A stretch of 39,724 nucleotides of DNA from Actinomycetota bacterium (GCA_023483915.1 JAMDEO010000005.1:1-39724); one strand, 5' to 3'. Shown: positions 1 to 11,197, counted from the first letter of the stretch. Translations and numbers: made by a program. Notes: generated by a model not told the origin, from the letters alone.

Positions 1-1
1 G

Positions 2-778
2 GACTTGATCGATGCCCTCACCAGCAATGTCGAGACGACGATCTCGCGTATGGCGCTACTGAGGCTGGCCAAGTGGGCTATCCAGCTTGACGGCAGCCGT
101 ATCCGGCAGATCAGCATCACTGGAGACACTCCGGTGATCAACGGGGAATCATTCGTCGTTCCCCCGGAGGGAGCGGTTGCCGAGGCGGTAGACAAGCTGA
201 TAACACCTCCCGCTGGAGGCGGCAACTCCGGGGGCTCCGGCGGTGGCACCACCGGCTCGGCCACGACTGGGACCCCAACAACGTCCACCACTGCTACGTC
301 GGATACCACCCCGTTCATCACCGATCCCACCAAAATCGAGAACGCTCGCCTGTGGGGTCTGCTAGCGGACGCTAGCTCTTTCCCGGTGATGGCCCCGGGT
401 TACCTACCAAAGGAATGCCGGTATGTCGACCGCAGGCCCATGGAGGGAGAGACCTATGACATCGTGCCCGGCGATGCCGGCAAGCCCGGTCTCAAGATGG
501 TCTATCAGTATACGAACAGCGAGGGCGTTATCACAGATCAGTACATGGGCATTATGGAGACCTCCTGGGTTGATGCTCCGGCTGCCAGCAAGGGCGTCGA
601 GGTGAAGTACAACGGTGTAACTTTCACCATCGTGGGAACAAATCAGAAGGTTGAACGCATCTGGTGGAAAGAGAACGGCACGCTCTACTGGGTCTCGAAT
701 ACACTGTCGTATTACCTGACCAAGGCGCAACTGCTGAAGGTTGCCGAGTCGATGATCGCGATTCCCAAGTCGCAGTAG
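2..778 (+). CDS. LytR-CpsA-Psr (LCP) family protein, C-terminal part, cut by window edge
   Basis: The frame is open to the left edge, so the start is outside the window. The 258 visible residues begin with the last part of an LCP domain: the stretch containing QISITGDTPVING matches the end of the LCP domain in the next gene. A Gly/Ser/Thr-rich linker follows (about residues 70-105). A C-terminal domain of about 140 residues comes next, with conserved YDI, QYMGI, DAPAASKG and LYWVSNTLSY strings. LCP enzymes sit at the outer face of the membrane and transfer glycopolymers from undecaprenyl carriers to peptidoglycan. The C-terminal domain resembles DUF4367-like regions; I hold that name loosely. 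Unlike its downstream paralog, this protein has no LytR_C-like domain between linker and C-terminal domain. The stop at 776-778 is 30 bases before the next gene, in the same frame, which indicates a tandem duplication. Confidence 0.8.
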   Translation, partial: DLIDALTSNVETTISRMALLRLAKWAIQLDGSRIRQISITGDTPVINGESFVVPPEGAVAEAVDKLITPPAGGGNSGGSGGGTTGSATTGTPTTSTTATSDTTPFITDPTKIENARLWGLLADASSFPVMAPGYLPKECRYVDRRPMEGETYDIVPGDAGKPGLKMVYQYTNSEGVITDQYMGIMETSWVDAPAASKGVEVKYNGVTFTIVGTNQKVERIWWKENGTLYWVSNTLSYYLTKAQLLKVAESMIAIPKSQ

Positions 779-796
779 GCCGCGGCCGGCAGCGCC

Positions 797-805
797 GGGG
801 AGGAA
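797..805 (+). promoter_or_regulatory. Ribosome binding site supporting a CTG start at 809
   Basis: GGGGAGGAA lies 3 bases before CTG 809, with its GGAGG core 5 bases before it. No ATG, GTG or TTG lies in frame within reach of it. This site is the main reason for extending the LCP gene 27 codons upstream of GTG 890. Confidence 0.6.
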
Positions 806-808
806 GCT

Positions 809-2656
809 CTGAACGACAAGCAGTACACGGTCTACGAAACTGAAGGCCGCCCAAAAAAGCGTTGGAAGCGCATTCTGCTATGGTCCATCGTGGGCCTGCT
901 CGTATTGGTTATGGGAGTGGCGGGTGGTTCCTACCTCTGGTTCAGGAGCCAGGTGGTCGCATCCAACGCACGGGTCCCCGTCGAGGTTAAGACTCAGCTC
1001 ACGGACAAGCCTTCCAGCACCCTCCCTGGAGTGACCGTCGACGTCCCCGCATCCCCATCAGCAATGAACGTGCTCGTGCTAGGTTCCGATCATCGAGCCC
1101 AGGACAATGAGGAATACGGGCGTTCGGACACCATAATCATCCTGCACATCGACCCGGACAACGATTATCTGTCCATCTTGTCCATCCCCCGTGACCTGAG
1201 GGTCCAGATACCCGGTCACGGTACGGACAAGATCAACGCGGCCTATGCAATCGACGGACCGGCGCTCACCATCAAGACCGTCGAGGCGCTCACCGGGATC
1301 GATATCAACCATTACATGGAGGTCGATTTCAAAGCTTTTCAGGACATGACGGATGCGCTGGGTGGTGTGTACGTTGACGTGGACCGCCGCTACTACCACG
1401 TTCAGAGTTCAGCGCAGGACTACGAAACGATCAAGCTTGCCCCCGGCTACCAGCTTCTCAAGGGCAGCGATGCTCTCGACTACGTACGTTTCAGACATGA
1501 CCTCACCGGCGACTTCGGTAGGATGCAACGGCAGCAGCGATTCCTGGCGGCCCTGCGCGAGCAAGCGATGGGCTGGAACCTGCCTTTCAAGCTGCCGGCC
1601 CTTATTTCTGCCTTGTTTGACAATATCAGCACGGACCTGGGGGCAAACGATTTTCTCAAACTCGCGTACTGGGGTGTAAGGCTTCCCGGTAGCCGCATGA
1701 GGCAAGTAAGCATCAACGGGGACACTCCGACCATCGGCGGAATCTCATATGTGGTTGCCGATGAGGCCACGATCGCCAAGGCAGTCACGGACTTCCTGAA
1801 CGTGCCGCCCGTGGTCGATCTGACCGCGACATCCGCCAAGGGCAGCACGTCGTCCTCTGATAGCTCCACCGGTGGGTCGTCAGGGGTGTCGACCTCAACG
1901 ACCGGAAAGACCGACTTAGCCGGTATCCAAGTGGACATACTCAATGCCAACGGCCGATCCGGCGAAGGCGCGGCGGCGTCCAATTGGCTCACCAGCCTGG
2001 GCGCTACCATCGGCAGCCTAGGCAATGCTTCGCAGACGGGTCTCAGGGTGACGAAGGTCAGCTATCCGAGCGGACAGGCCTCCGCCGCGAGACTCGTCGC
2101 CGAAGTGGTCGGTACCGACTCCGTGATCAGGACGAGTTCCGTTGCTCGTGTGACGCTCACTTTGGGGGAGGACTTTGTTCTTCCCAAAGACTTTGCCCTC
2201 CCTCCGGGACCGGATAGCGTCCCCAACAGCAGCGAATGGAAAGCCTTGGCCAAGATGGTCCCGTTCGCAGTGGAGGCACCGTCGTATCTTCCCGAAGGCT
2301 TCAAATACTATGATCGGATGCCCCCCACGGGAGCGACCTATGATATCAATACCGGTGGCGGCACGGAGCCCGCTTTCAAGATGATCTACCAGCTCAGATT
2401 GAACGGTCGGAAAACCGATGAGTACATGGGGATAACTGAAACTGTATGGACCGATGCGCCGGCGGCGAGCAAAGGCATAGGGGTGAAGGATGGCGGGATC
2501 ACCTACACGATAGTCGGTAGCAACCAGAAGGTCGACCACATCTGGTGGAAGCAGGACGGGGTGCTCTACTGGGTGTCCAACACGCTGTCCTACGTACTCA
2601 GCAGGGACGAGCTCTTGACGGTTGCTGAATCCATGGTCAGAATGCCCACACCCTGA
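809..2656 (+). CDS. LCP family glycopolymer transferase with LytR_C and extra C-terminal domain; probable CTG start
   Basis: A 615-residue protein if translation starts at CTG 809. It has a short basic cytoplasmic tail (RPKKRWKR), one transmembrane segment (about residues 24-46) and the LCP domain, with LVLGSDHR, GRSDTIIILHID, SIPRDLRV and the Arg-rich DYVRFRHD motif. After a Thr/Ser-rich linker come a LytR_C-like domain (VDILNANGRSGEGA onward) and the C-terminal domain shared with the upstream paralog. The likely role is attaching wall glycopolymers to peptidoglycan outside the membrane. Start choice: the only in-frame ATG/GTG/TTG near the N-terminus is GTG 890. It lacks a ribosome binding site and would remove the positive-inside tail. 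CTG 809 follows GGGGAGGAA (797-805) and is the only plausible in-frame start between the upstream stop at 776-778 and position 890. The family call is firm; the CTG start is inference. Confidence 0.88.
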   Translation: MNDKQYTVYETEGRPKKRWKRILLWSIVGLLVLVMGVAGGSYLWFRSQVVASNARVPVEVKTQLTDKPSSTLPGVTVDVPASPSAMNVLVLGSDHRAQDNEEYGRSDTIIILHIDPDNDYLSILSIPRDLRVQIPGHGTDKINAAYAIDGPALTIKTVEALTGIDINHYMEVDFKAFQDMTDALGGVYVDVDRRYYHVQSSAQDYETIKLAPGYQLLKGSDALDYVRFRHDLTGDFGRMQRQQRFLAALREQAMGWNLPFKLPALISALFDNISTDLGANDFLKLAYWGVRLPGSRMRQVSINGDTPTIGGISYVVADEATIAKAVTDFLNVPPVVDLTATSAKGSTSSSDSSTGGSSGVSTSTTGKTDLAGIQVDILNANGRSGEGAAASNWLTSLGATIGSLGNASQTGLRVTKVSYPSGQASAARLVAEVVGTDSVIRTSSVARVTLTLGEDFVLPKDFALPPGPDSVPNSSEWKALAKMVPFAVEAPSYLPEGFKYYDRMPPTGATYDINTGGGTEPAFKMIYQLRLNGRKTDEYMGITETVWTDAPAASKGIGVKDGGITYTIVGSNQKVDHIWWKQDGVLYWVSNTLSYVLSRDELLTVAESMVRMPTP

Positions 2657-2691
2657 AGTCTCCAGGCTTGACAACCCAGCGCGAGGTAGGC

Positions 2692-4603
<1,912 letters not shown>

Positions 4604-4608
4604 GTGTC

Positions 4609-5706
4609 ATGACGCTGGTACCGGGTGTGGGCTGCGTGGGTGGGGTGCCGACCGTCGAGTGGCGCGGCGGTGAAGTGGTGATGATAGATCAGCGGCGCCT
4701 GCCGCTGCAGGAGACATACCTTCACTGCCGGACGTGGCAAGACGTGGCTGATGCCATCTGCTCGATGGCCGTTCGTGGGGCTCCGGCGCTCGGCGTAGCC
4801 GCCGCGATGGGTATGGCACTCGCGGCCAGCTCAGCACTGATGGAGCATGCAGATGATCCTGCTGCCTTCCGCGGGGCCGTCCAAGCTGCATCGGAAGGCC
4901 TATTCGCTACTCGACCTACCGCCTATAACCTTCCCTGGGCGCTCGAGGAGATGGAGGCGATCTGGAGGCGAGAAGATCTGTCCCCCGCCGAGATCACCAC
5001 GGAGATGGAGCGGCGTGCGGTCCAGATCTACAAGGACGATCTGGCGTTTTGCCGGGCCATCGGTGAGAACGGGGCTGATCTGATACAGGGCGAGAACCCC
5101 GTGGTGCTCACGCACTGCAACGCCGGAGCGTTGGCGACGGCAGGGTATGGGACGGCGCTGGGGGTCATCAGGTCGGCGTTCGCCCGCAACCCTCGGCTGC
5201 GGGTCATCGCCGATGAGACAAGGCCCCTTCTTCAGGGGGCACGGCTGACGGTCTGGGAACTGATCAAGGACGGCATTCCGGTGGAGCTGATCACGGACAA
5301 CATGGCGGGCTACTTCATGAGCAAGGCTTTGATAACCCATGTGGTGGTAGGGGCCGACCGCATCGCGGCCAATGGTGACGTGGCCAACAAGATTGGCACC
5401 TATACAGTGTCGGTTTTGGCCAAGGAGCACAGCATTCCGTTTCTTGTAGCGGCTCCTTCTTCTACGGTTGATCGAAGGCTCGCGGACGGTAGCGTCATCC
5501 CCATCGAAGAGCGTGATGCCTCAGAGGTCACCGGCTACGGCGATGTCTGTTGGGCCCCACCTGGAGTTCGCGTGCGCAATCCCGCCTTTGACATTACGCC
5601 TGCACGTAATGTGACGGCTATCATCACAGAGCGAGGTGTTGCCCGACCGCCGTTCGAGGAAAGCCTGCGGCAACTCGAAGCAAGGGGCCGGCCGCGTCAG
5701 ATTTGA
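4609..5706 (+). CDS. mtnA: S-methyl-5-thioribose-1-phosphate isomerase
   Basis: A 365-residue enzyme of the methionine salvage pathway. It isomerises methylthioribose-1-phosphate to methylthioribulose-1-phosphate and shares a fold with eIF2B subunits. Visible motifs are RGAPALG (from about residue 56), the catalytic Cys in THCNAGALAT (about Cys170), DETRPLLQGARLTVWEL, the catalytic Asp in DNMAG (about Asp230) and GADRIAANGDVANKIGTY. I chose ATG 4609 because GGGGA (4593-4597) is well spaced from it. TTG 4600, overlapping the ahcY stop, would add three residues. No other mtn gene (mtnK, mtnB, mtnD) is in the window, so the fate of the product cannot be read here. Some anaerobes use alternative shunts after this step. 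Confidence 0.95.
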   Translation: MTLVPGVGCVGGVPTVEWRGGEVVMIDQRRLPLQETYLHCRTWQDVADAICSMAVRGAPALGVAAAMGMALAASSALMEHADDPAAFRGAVQAASEGLFATRPTAYNLPWALEEMEAIWRREDLSPAEITTEMERRAVQIYKDDLAFCRAIGENGADLIQGENPVVLTHCNAGALATAGYGTALGVIRSAFARNPRLRVIADETRPLLQGARLTVWELIKDGIPVELITDNMAGYFMSKALITHVVVGADRIAANGDVANKIGTYTVSVLAKEHSIPFLVAAPSSTVDRRLADGSVIPIEERDASEVTGYGDVCWAPPGVRVRNPAFDITPARNVTAIITERGVARPPFEESLRQLEARGRPRQI

Positions 5707-5736
5707 CGTCTGATGTTCGACGCGATAGGAGAACCC

Positions 5737-6738
5737 ATGAAGGTCATGATCATGGCTGCGGGCAAAGGAACGAGACTGCATCCCATCACCGATCTGGTTC
5801 CCAAGCCCATGGCCCCGATTGTCAACCGGCCCGCTCTGTTCCACATCATTGGCCTTCTTCGCCGGCACGGGCTGGTCGACATAATTCTGAATCTTCATCA
5901 CCTTCCTGAGGTCATCACGGGCTATTTCGGCGACGGCGGCCAAGTTGGTGTGAACCTCAGCTATTCGTTTGAGCCCGAGCTGATGGGAACAGCAGGCGGC
6001 GTCAAGAATAATCAGAGCTTTCTCGACGGCGACACGTTTGTTGTGATGAGCGGAGACGCCGTCACCGATATCGATCTCACCGGCCTAATTGCCGCTCATA
6101 AGCGTGAAGGCTCAATCGCGACATTGGCCGTGAAAGAGGTCGCAAACCCAAGCCTCTATGGCGTGGTCTTGGCTGATGACGATGGCCGTGTCGTGGGTTT
6201 TCAGGAGAAGCCGAGTCTCGAAGAAGCGCGATCCCACCTCTGCAATTGCGGCATCTATGTTTTTGAACCCGAGATATTCGATCAGATTCCGGCCGGGCAG
6301 TTCGATGATTTCGGAAGCCGGCTATTCCCCGACCTTCTGCGTGAGCACATACCGTTTCACATCCATCCGACGGGACGCTACTGGAATGACGTCGGGAATC
6401 TGACCGAGTTCATGCGGAGCAATGTTGACGCCTTGAGCCGGCGGGTGGAGGTCGAAATACCTGGCGCTGAGGTGCGTCCGGGTTTTTGGATCGAAGGCGA
6501 ATCCGCGATCGATGACGGTGTTTTGGTTGAGCCGCCGGTTCTTGTGGGACGGTCCTGCAAAATCAGCGAGGGCGCCGTTCTTGAGGGCCCCCTGGTGGTG
6601 GGGGATGGGTGCCGGATTGAAGAAGGATGCCACCTCGTCAACGGCGTGGTCCTTCCGAATTCCCTGGTTCCCGAGGGATCGATACTCGTCGGAGGGGTGC
6701 TGGGCCAACGGTTTACGGCCCGCGAACGTGGGCGGTAG
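5737..6738 (+). CDS. Sugar-1-phosphate nucleotidyltransferase with beta-helix tail
   Basis: A 333-residue enzyme of the GlmU/RmlA/mannose-1-phosphate guanylyltransferase superfamily that makes an NDP-sugar from a sugar-1-phosphate and NTP. The start shows the nucleotide-binding signature MAAGKGTRLHP followed by PKPMAPIVNRP. A metal-binding region (MSGDAVTDID), QEKPS and NCGIYVF follow. From about residue 240 the hexapeptide pattern of a left-handed beta-helix appears (AVLEGPLVVGDGCRIEEGCHLVNG). The sugar and nucleotide cannot be told from sequence alone; GDP-mannose type is the nearest impression. ATG 5737 is preceded by a GGAG; an alternative ATG 5713 lacks support. The product probably feeds the surface glycans handled by the LCP proteins upstream. 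The 3' end overlaps one possible comF start. Confidence 0.88.
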   Translation: MKVMIMAAGKGTRLHPITDLVPKPMAPIVNRPALFHIIGLLRRHGLVDIILNLHHLPEVITGYFGDGGQVGVNLSYSFEPELMGTAGGVKNNQSFLDGDTFVVMSGDAVTDIDLTGLIAAHKREGSIATLAVKEVANPSLYGVVLADDDGRVVGFQEKPSLEEARSHLCNCGIYVFEPEIFDQIPAGQFDDFGSRLFPDLLREHIPFHIHPTGRYWNDVGNLTEFMRSNVDALSRRVEVEIPGAEVRPGFWIEGESAIDDGVLVEPPVLVGRSCKISEGAVLEGPLVVGDGCRIEEGCHLVNGVVLPNSLVPEGSILVGGVLGQRFTARERGR

Positions 6739-6739
6739 C

Positions 6740-7588
6740 GTGTCCGTCGCGGCATGGTGTCGGGAATCGCTTGTCGAGCCGCTGCTGTCGGTTCTGTTCC
6801 CACCTCGCTGTGTGGGCTGTGGCGACTTCGAGGTTCATCTCTGCGAGTCTTGCAGGGCAACACTGGTGGAAGCCGGCAGGGAGTGTTGCCCGCGGTGCGG
6901 AGAACCCGGACCCAAACCGCTGGTGTGCGGACGCTGCTCCGCCTGCATGACCAGAGAGCTCGAATATCGGAGCGCGCGCAGTGCGTTTTGCCACGAGGGG
7001 GTGGCCCGCAGCCTGGTGTCCGAGTTGAAGTTCGGAGGCCAACCCGTCCTGGGGCGGTTGATGGCCGATCTGGCCCGTCCGGCCTTTCGCGACTTCGTTG
7101 CCTCTACAGCCCCGCCGGCCGAAGTGTTTGCCACCTGGGTTCCTTCGCACAAGTCGGCGAAGCGGGAACGCGGTTACAACCAGGCGGAGATTCTTGCCCG
7201 CGAGTTGGCTTCCGGCCCGCCCCTGCTCTCGTGCGCGGAGTTGGTGGCTAAGACGGCCGGTACTGCGCATCAGAAAGGCCTGGGGAGAGCGGACAGACTC
7301 AGCAACCTCCGGGGGGCCTTTTCCCCCCGGCCGGATATCGAGAAAAGAATCAGTTCGTCTGTGATCGGTTCGCCCCGAATGGGTTCGTCCGGTCTCCGAC
7401 ACGGCAAAGGTCGGCAAGGCACGGGAAGCGTGCTCAGGTACTCAGCCATCATACTGGTAGACGACGTCTATACCACCGGGGCTACGGCAGCCGCAGTCTC
7501 GTCTGTGCTGGCTTCGCACACGGGACTCCCGGTTCATGTGTTTACGTTTTCCAGGGCAGTGGCACCGAGAGGACAAGGACACGATTAA
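6740..7588 (+). CDS. comF: ComF family phosphoribosyltransferase-like protein
   Basis: A 282-residue protein with the ComF layout. An N-terminal zinc-ribbon-like Cys cluster (CVGCG, CESC, CCPRCG, CGRCSAC) is followed by the ELKFGG region, KRERGYNQAE and a type I phosphoribosyltransferase loop LVDDVYTTGATAAA. ComF supports DNA uptake and post-uptake handling in competent bacteria; in non-competent bacteria its role is unsettled. Between GYNQ and the PRTase loop there is an extra low-complexity stretch of about 35 Ser/Gly/Arg-rich residues. GTG 6740 begins one base after the upstream stop and has GGGCGG in front. GTG 6728 is an alternative that overlaps the previous gene by 11 bases. A longer upstream frame is only a shadow of the nucleotidyltransferase gene. 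Confidence 0.9.
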   Translation: MSVAAWCRESLVEPLLSVLFPPRCVGCGDFEVHLCESCRATLVEAGRECCPRCGEPGPKPLVCGRCSACMTRELEYRSARSAFCHEGVARSLVSELKFGGQPVLGRLMADLARPAFRDFVASTAPPAEVFATWVPSHKSAKRERGYNQAEILARELASGPPLLSCAELVAKTAGTAHQKGLGRADRLSNLRGAFSPRPDIEKRISSSVIGSPRMGSSGLRHGKGRQGTGSVLRYSAIILVDDVYTTGATAAAVSSVLASHTGLPVHVFTFSRAVAPRGQGHD

Positions 7589-7691
7589 GGGGGTATGTGA
7601 TATCTTTCATCGTTCCCAAGAAAGCAGCAGGCTGCCTGGGAAATCCGTTTCTGGGGCGGCGTCGGACTACGAGTGAAGGAGCGAGACCGTC

Positions 7692-8258
7692 GTGAATCTC
7701 ACGGTCAAAGGTAGGAATCTCGTCCTCACGGAGGCAACCTCTTCATATGCCCAGGAAAAGATAGGCAAGCTGGGCAAGTACCTCGCGGATGTTACGCGCT
7801 GCGAGGTCGAGCTCTGGACGGAGAAGAACCCCAGTATCCCCGATAATCAGGTGGTTGAAGCCACCATTTTCACAAAAGGCCCCACCATCAGGGCGCGCGA
7901 GGCTACTCCCGACGTCTACACCTCTATCGATCTCGTATTTGCCAAGCTGGAACGGCAGGTGAAGAAATATCGCGGCAAGCTGGTTGCGCGTTCACAGGGC
8001 GCCCACAAGGAAGTCCTCGCTTCGGAGGGCTTTGTGGCGCCGGAGGTCAGTGAGGTTGTCGAGGAAGAAACACCCGCGCCGCGAATTGTCAAAACCAAGC
8101 AGTTCATGATCAAACCGATGACCCCGGAAGAGGCGGCGCTGCAACTGGAGTTGGTTGGCCACGACTTCTATGTGTTCACTAACGCAGAGAGCCAGGAGAC
8201 GGCGGTAGTCTACCGGCGCCGCGACGGGAACTATGGCCTGATTGAAGCCCAGAGCTGA
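7692..8258 (+). CDS. hpf: Ribosome hibernation promoting factor, long form
   Basis: A 188-residue protein of the long HPF class. The N-terminal S30AE domain (residues 1 to about 105, with DLVFAKLERQVKKYRGK) binds the 30S decoding region. A linker leads to the C-terminal dimerisation domain (about 130-188, with KTKQFMIKPMTPEEAALQLELVGHDFYVF and VVYRRRDGNYGLIE). Long HPF dimerises 70S ribosomes into 100S particles in stationary phase. GTG 7692 follows GAAGGAGCGAG with good spacing. The 103 bases before it hold a short GC-rich hairpin (about 7627-7652) without a T-run. hpf before secA is a common arrangement in Actinomycetota and Firmicutes. Confidence 0.95.
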   Translation: MNLTVKGRNLVLTEATSSYAQEKIGKLGKYLADVTRCEVELWTEKNPSIPDNQVVEATIFTKGPTIRAREATPDVYTSIDLVFAKLERQVKKYRGKLVARSQGAHKEVLASEGFVAPEVSEVVEEETPAPRIVKTKQFMIKPMTPEEAALQLELVGHDFYVFTNAESQETAVVYRRRDGNYGLIEAQS

Positions 8259-8364
8259 GAAGGCTGCTGGAAGACGGCCGGGGCTTCGTTTTGCGGCGCC
8301 TCCCAGGGGGCGCGCCGGATAGGCTCGGGGTGGCTGCTTACCCGCTAGTCGAGAGGCGCGATCG

Positions 8365-10992
8365 ATGATCAAGGTTGTTGACAAAGTCCTCCGTTTTGGA
8401 GAGGGCAAGAAACTCAGACGGCTCGAGGAGGCCGTGGTTGAGGTCGCAGCGTGGGACGAGCACATCGCCCCGCTGTCCGACGATGCCCTCAAAGCGAAGA
8501 CCCTAGAATTCAGAAGTCGCCTCGAACAGGGCGAAACACTCGATGACCTTCTGCCCGAAGCATTTGCAGTGGCCCGCGAAGCAGCGCGGCGAACAACGGG
8601 CATGCGCCCCTTCGATGTCCAGGTCATGGGGGCGGTTGTGCTACACCAGGGCTCCATTGCCGAGATGAAGACCGGCGAGGGCAAGACCCTCGTGGCCACG
8701 ATGCCGGTCTACCTCAATGCTCTCGCCGGCAAAGGCGTTCACCTGGTGACTGTCAACGACTATCTGGCCGGCCGCGACGCAGCTTGGATGGGCCCGGTCT
8801 ATGAGTTTCTGGGCCTCACGGTCTCGGCGCTTCAGAATGCTATGGAGGCTCCGGAGCGGCGGGAAGCCTACGCCGCCGACGTTACCTATGGGACGAACAC
8901 CGAGTTCGGCTTCGATTACCTTCGGGACAACATGGTGTTGCGGCCGGATCAGCAGGTGCAGCGGGGCCACCATTACTGCATCGTGGATGAGGTCGACTCC
9001 ATCCTCATAGACGAGGCGCGGACCCCGCTCATCATATCCGGCCCTGGGGAGCGCGCAGCAAAGACCTACTACGACTTCGCGCGCATCGCACGTCGGCTCA
9101 AGCCCGGCGAGGACGAGGATTACGAGGTCGACGAGAAGAAGCGCACGGTTGCCATCACCGAAACGGGCCTTGCCCGAGTGGAGAAGGAACTCGGCATCGA
9201 TAACATCTACGAGGACCTCTCGGGCCAACTCGTCAACCACCTGATGCAGGCGCTACGGGCGGAGGCCCTCTTCAAGCGTGATGTGGACTATCTCATCCAG
9301 GACGGCGAGGTGAAGATCATCGACGAGTTCACCGGGCGGGTCCTGGAAGGACGGCGGTACTCCGAGGGCCTCCACCAAGCCATTGAGGCCCGAGAAGGCG
9401 TCAAGATCAAGGAAGAGAACCAAACGCTTGCCACCATCACTCTGCAGAACTACTTCCGCCTCCACTGTGAGGCTGGTGGGGTGACCGGAACGGCGGCCAC
9501 CGAAGCCGACGAATTCCGCGAGATCTACGGCATGGAGGTAGTGGTAATCCCCACCAACGAGCCCATGGTCCGCGATGACCGCAACGATCTCATCTACAAG
9601 ACCGAGAAGGCTAAATTCAAGGCCGCCGCCGATACCATCGCCGATTGCCACCAGCGGAAGCAGCCGATACTGGTCGGTACCATCTCGGTAGAGAAGTCCG
9701 AGCGTCTGTCCGAGATGCTGAAGCGGCGCGGTGTCCCGCATGAGGTCTTGAACGCCAAGCATCACGCCAAGGAAGCGGAGATCGTCGCTCAAGCCGGCCA
9801 GCCGGGAGCGGTCACCATCGCTACGAACATGGCCGGCCGCGGAACCGACATCAAGCTGGGGACGGGCGTGGTGGACGTGGGCGGGCTATTCGTCCTCGGC
9901 ACGGAGCGGCACGAAGCCCGGCGGGTTGACAACCAGCTCCGCGGACGTTCCGGCCGCCAGGGGGACCCGGGCGCGAGCCAGTTCGTGATCTCCCTGGAGG
10001 ATGACCTGCTGCGAATCTTCGGCGGAGAGCGCATCCATCGACTCATGGATCGGCTCGGCATAGACGAGGACACCCCCATCGAGCACAGCCTTATCTCCCG
10101 TTCGGTCGAGAATGCGCAGAAGAAAGTAGAAGAACAGAACTTCCAGATCCGCAAGCGCGTGCTCGAATATGACGACGTGATGAACAAGCAGCGTGAGGTG
10201 ATCTACAACCAGCGCCAGCGGATCCTGGGCGGGGAGGACCTGCGTGAGGATGTCTTGAGCATCATCGAAAGGATTCTCCGGCAGGAAGTGGCTGTCTTCA
10301 CGGGCTCGTCCCGCTTCTCCGAAGAATGGGACCTCGGCGAGCTGATGGCTACGATGCGCAACTTCTTCCCCACCAGCCTCACAGTGGAGGCGTTCGGCGA
10401 TCCCACAGAGTTGGACGCGGAGGAGGTCGCCGACCGTGTGATCGAAGATGCGATGGGTGTTTACGAGGAACGGGAGGAGCGATTTGGGGCACCCACGATG
10501 CGGGAGATGGAGAGGTGGGTCTTGCTTCGCACCATCGATGCCAAATGGCGCGACCACCTCTATGAGATGGACTATCTCCGGGAGGGCATCGGGCTCCGGG
10601 CTCTTGCCCAGATAGATCCCTTGGTTGCCTACAAGAATGAGGGCTTCAACATGTTCCAGGAGATGATGGAGTCCATCCAGACGGACTTCGTCAGGTATCT
10701 CTATCACCTGGAAATCGTGCGCGAAGAAGAGCCGGTCGTTGAAGTCGCTCCTCCGAGGCGGCTCGCCTACTCCGGAGGCGGTGACACCAGCCTGGCCCAA
10801 AACTTCGCGGCGGCCGACGCGGCTGCCGCGAGTGCCGGTAGGATGACCGACAGCTCTGCGGAAGCCTACGAAGCGGCCCAGCAGGCTACGCGCACCGTGG
10901 TAGCCCCCAGGAGCGTCGGCGCCAGGGTGGGGCGCAACGATCCTTGTCCTTGCGGAAGCGGCAAGAAATACAAGAAATGCTGCGGTTCTTAG
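8365..10992 (+). CDS. secA: Preprotein translocase ATPase SecA
   Basis: An 875-residue motor ATPase that drives secretory proteins through SecYEG. It has the TGEGKTLVA Walker A (from about residue 103), the [19 protein letters not shown] Walker B region (Asp208), the preprotein cross-linking domain, NMAGRGTDI and [15 protein letters not shown] in the second nucleotide-binding fold, and a C-terminal zinc motif ([13 protein letters not shown], about 862-874) for SecB or ribosome contact. Length and domain order are normal. ATG 8365 has a weak upstream purine stretch (GAGAGGCG). The 106 bases between hpf and secA are GC-rich with short inverted repeats and no gene. Only one SecA is seen here. 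Confidence 0.98.
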   Translation: MIKVVDKVLRFGEGKKLRRLEEAVVEVAAWDEHIAPLSDDALKAKTLEFRSRLEQGETLDDLLPEAFAVAREAARRTTGMRPFDVQVMGAVVLHQGSIAEMKTGEGKTLVATMPVYLNALAGKGVHLVTVNDYLAGRDAAWMGPVYEFLGLTVSALQNAMEAPERREAYAADVTYGTNTEFGFDYLRDNMVLRPDQQVQRGHHYCIVDEVDSILIDEARTPLIISGPGERAAKTYYDFARIARRLKPGEDEDYEVDEKKRTVAITETGLARVEKELGIDNIYEDLSGQLVNHLMQALRAEALFKRDVDYLIQDGEVKIIDEFTGRVLEGRRYSEGLHQAIEAREGVKIKEENQTLATITLQNYFRLHCEAGGVTGTAATEADEFREIYGMEVVVIPTNEPMVRDDRNDLIYKTEKAKFKAAADTIADCHQRKQPILVGTISVEKSERLSEMLKRRGVPHEVLNAKHHAKEAEIVAQAGQPGAVTIATNMAGRGTDIKLGTGVVDVGGLFVLGTERHEARRVDNQLRGRSGRQGDPGASQFVISLEDDLLRIFGGERIHRLMDRLGIDEDTPIEHSLISRSVENAQKKVEEQNFQIRKRVLEYDDVMNKQREVIYNQRQRILGGEDLREDVLSIIERILRQEVAVFTGSSRFSEEWDLGELMATMRNFFPTSLTVEAFGDPTELDAEEVADRVIEDAMGVYEEREERFGAPTMREMERWVLLRTIDAKWRDHLYEMDYLREGIGLRALAQIDPLVAYKNEGFNMFQEMMESIQTDFVRYLYHLEIVREEEPVVEVAPPRRLAYSGGGDTSLAQNFAAADAAAASAGRMTDSSAEAYEAAQQATRTVVAPRSVGARVGRNDPCPCGSGKKYKKCCGS

Positions 10993-10997
10993 GGCCT

Positions 10998-11162
10998 ATG
11001 CCGGTAGGCTATTCGTCGCGAGGCCGAGCGAAAAGGCCATGGGCAAGGACCGAGGAGAAAAAAGCCCGGAGGCGTACCTGTAGGTACGTTGAGGACTCTT
11101 TGCTCCGAGGACGCCGCCCATGGCCTTTGCAGCCGGCCGCAGCAGAATATGCCTACCGGCAT
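10998..11162. repeat. 165-base foldback (imperfect palindrome) between secA and prfB
   Basis: The two ends are perfect 12-base inverted repeats, ATGCCGGTAGGC at 10998-11009 and its complement at 11151-11162. The arms stay largely complementary all the way in, including GGCCATGGGC against GCCCATGGCC. They close at a tight hairpin, CGTACC (11073-11078), loop TGTA, GGTACG (11083-11088). The centre of the terminal repeats (11080) equals the centre of the loop, so the whole block is one extended foldback. It begins 5 bases after the secA stop and ends 35 bases before prfB. It looks like a dispersed palindromic element of the REP/MITE class; as RNA it would form a very long hairpin. It has no T-run of a classical terminator. 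Confidence 0.85.
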
Positions 11163-11180
11163 GGACCCTCAATCCTACGA

Positions 11181-11186
11181 TATACT
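11181..11186 (+). promoter_or_regulatory. Candidate -10 box (TATACT) for prfB
   Basis: TATACT lies 11 bases before ATG 11198, and no Shine-Dalgarno sequence precedes that ATG. Transcription starting about 7 bases after the box would give a leader of only a few bases. No convincing -35 box is visible; the -35 position would fall at the end of the foldback repeat. Confidence 0.35.
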
Positions 11187-11197
11187 TCGCTGGCTAG

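Noticed and set aside
7627-7652. Hairpin between comF and hpf as intrinsic terminator
   Set aside because: The stem is weak and no T-run follows.
9886-10800. 304-codon minus-strand frame inside secA
   Set aside because: Fully antisense to secA, with no recognisable domain or ribosome binding site.
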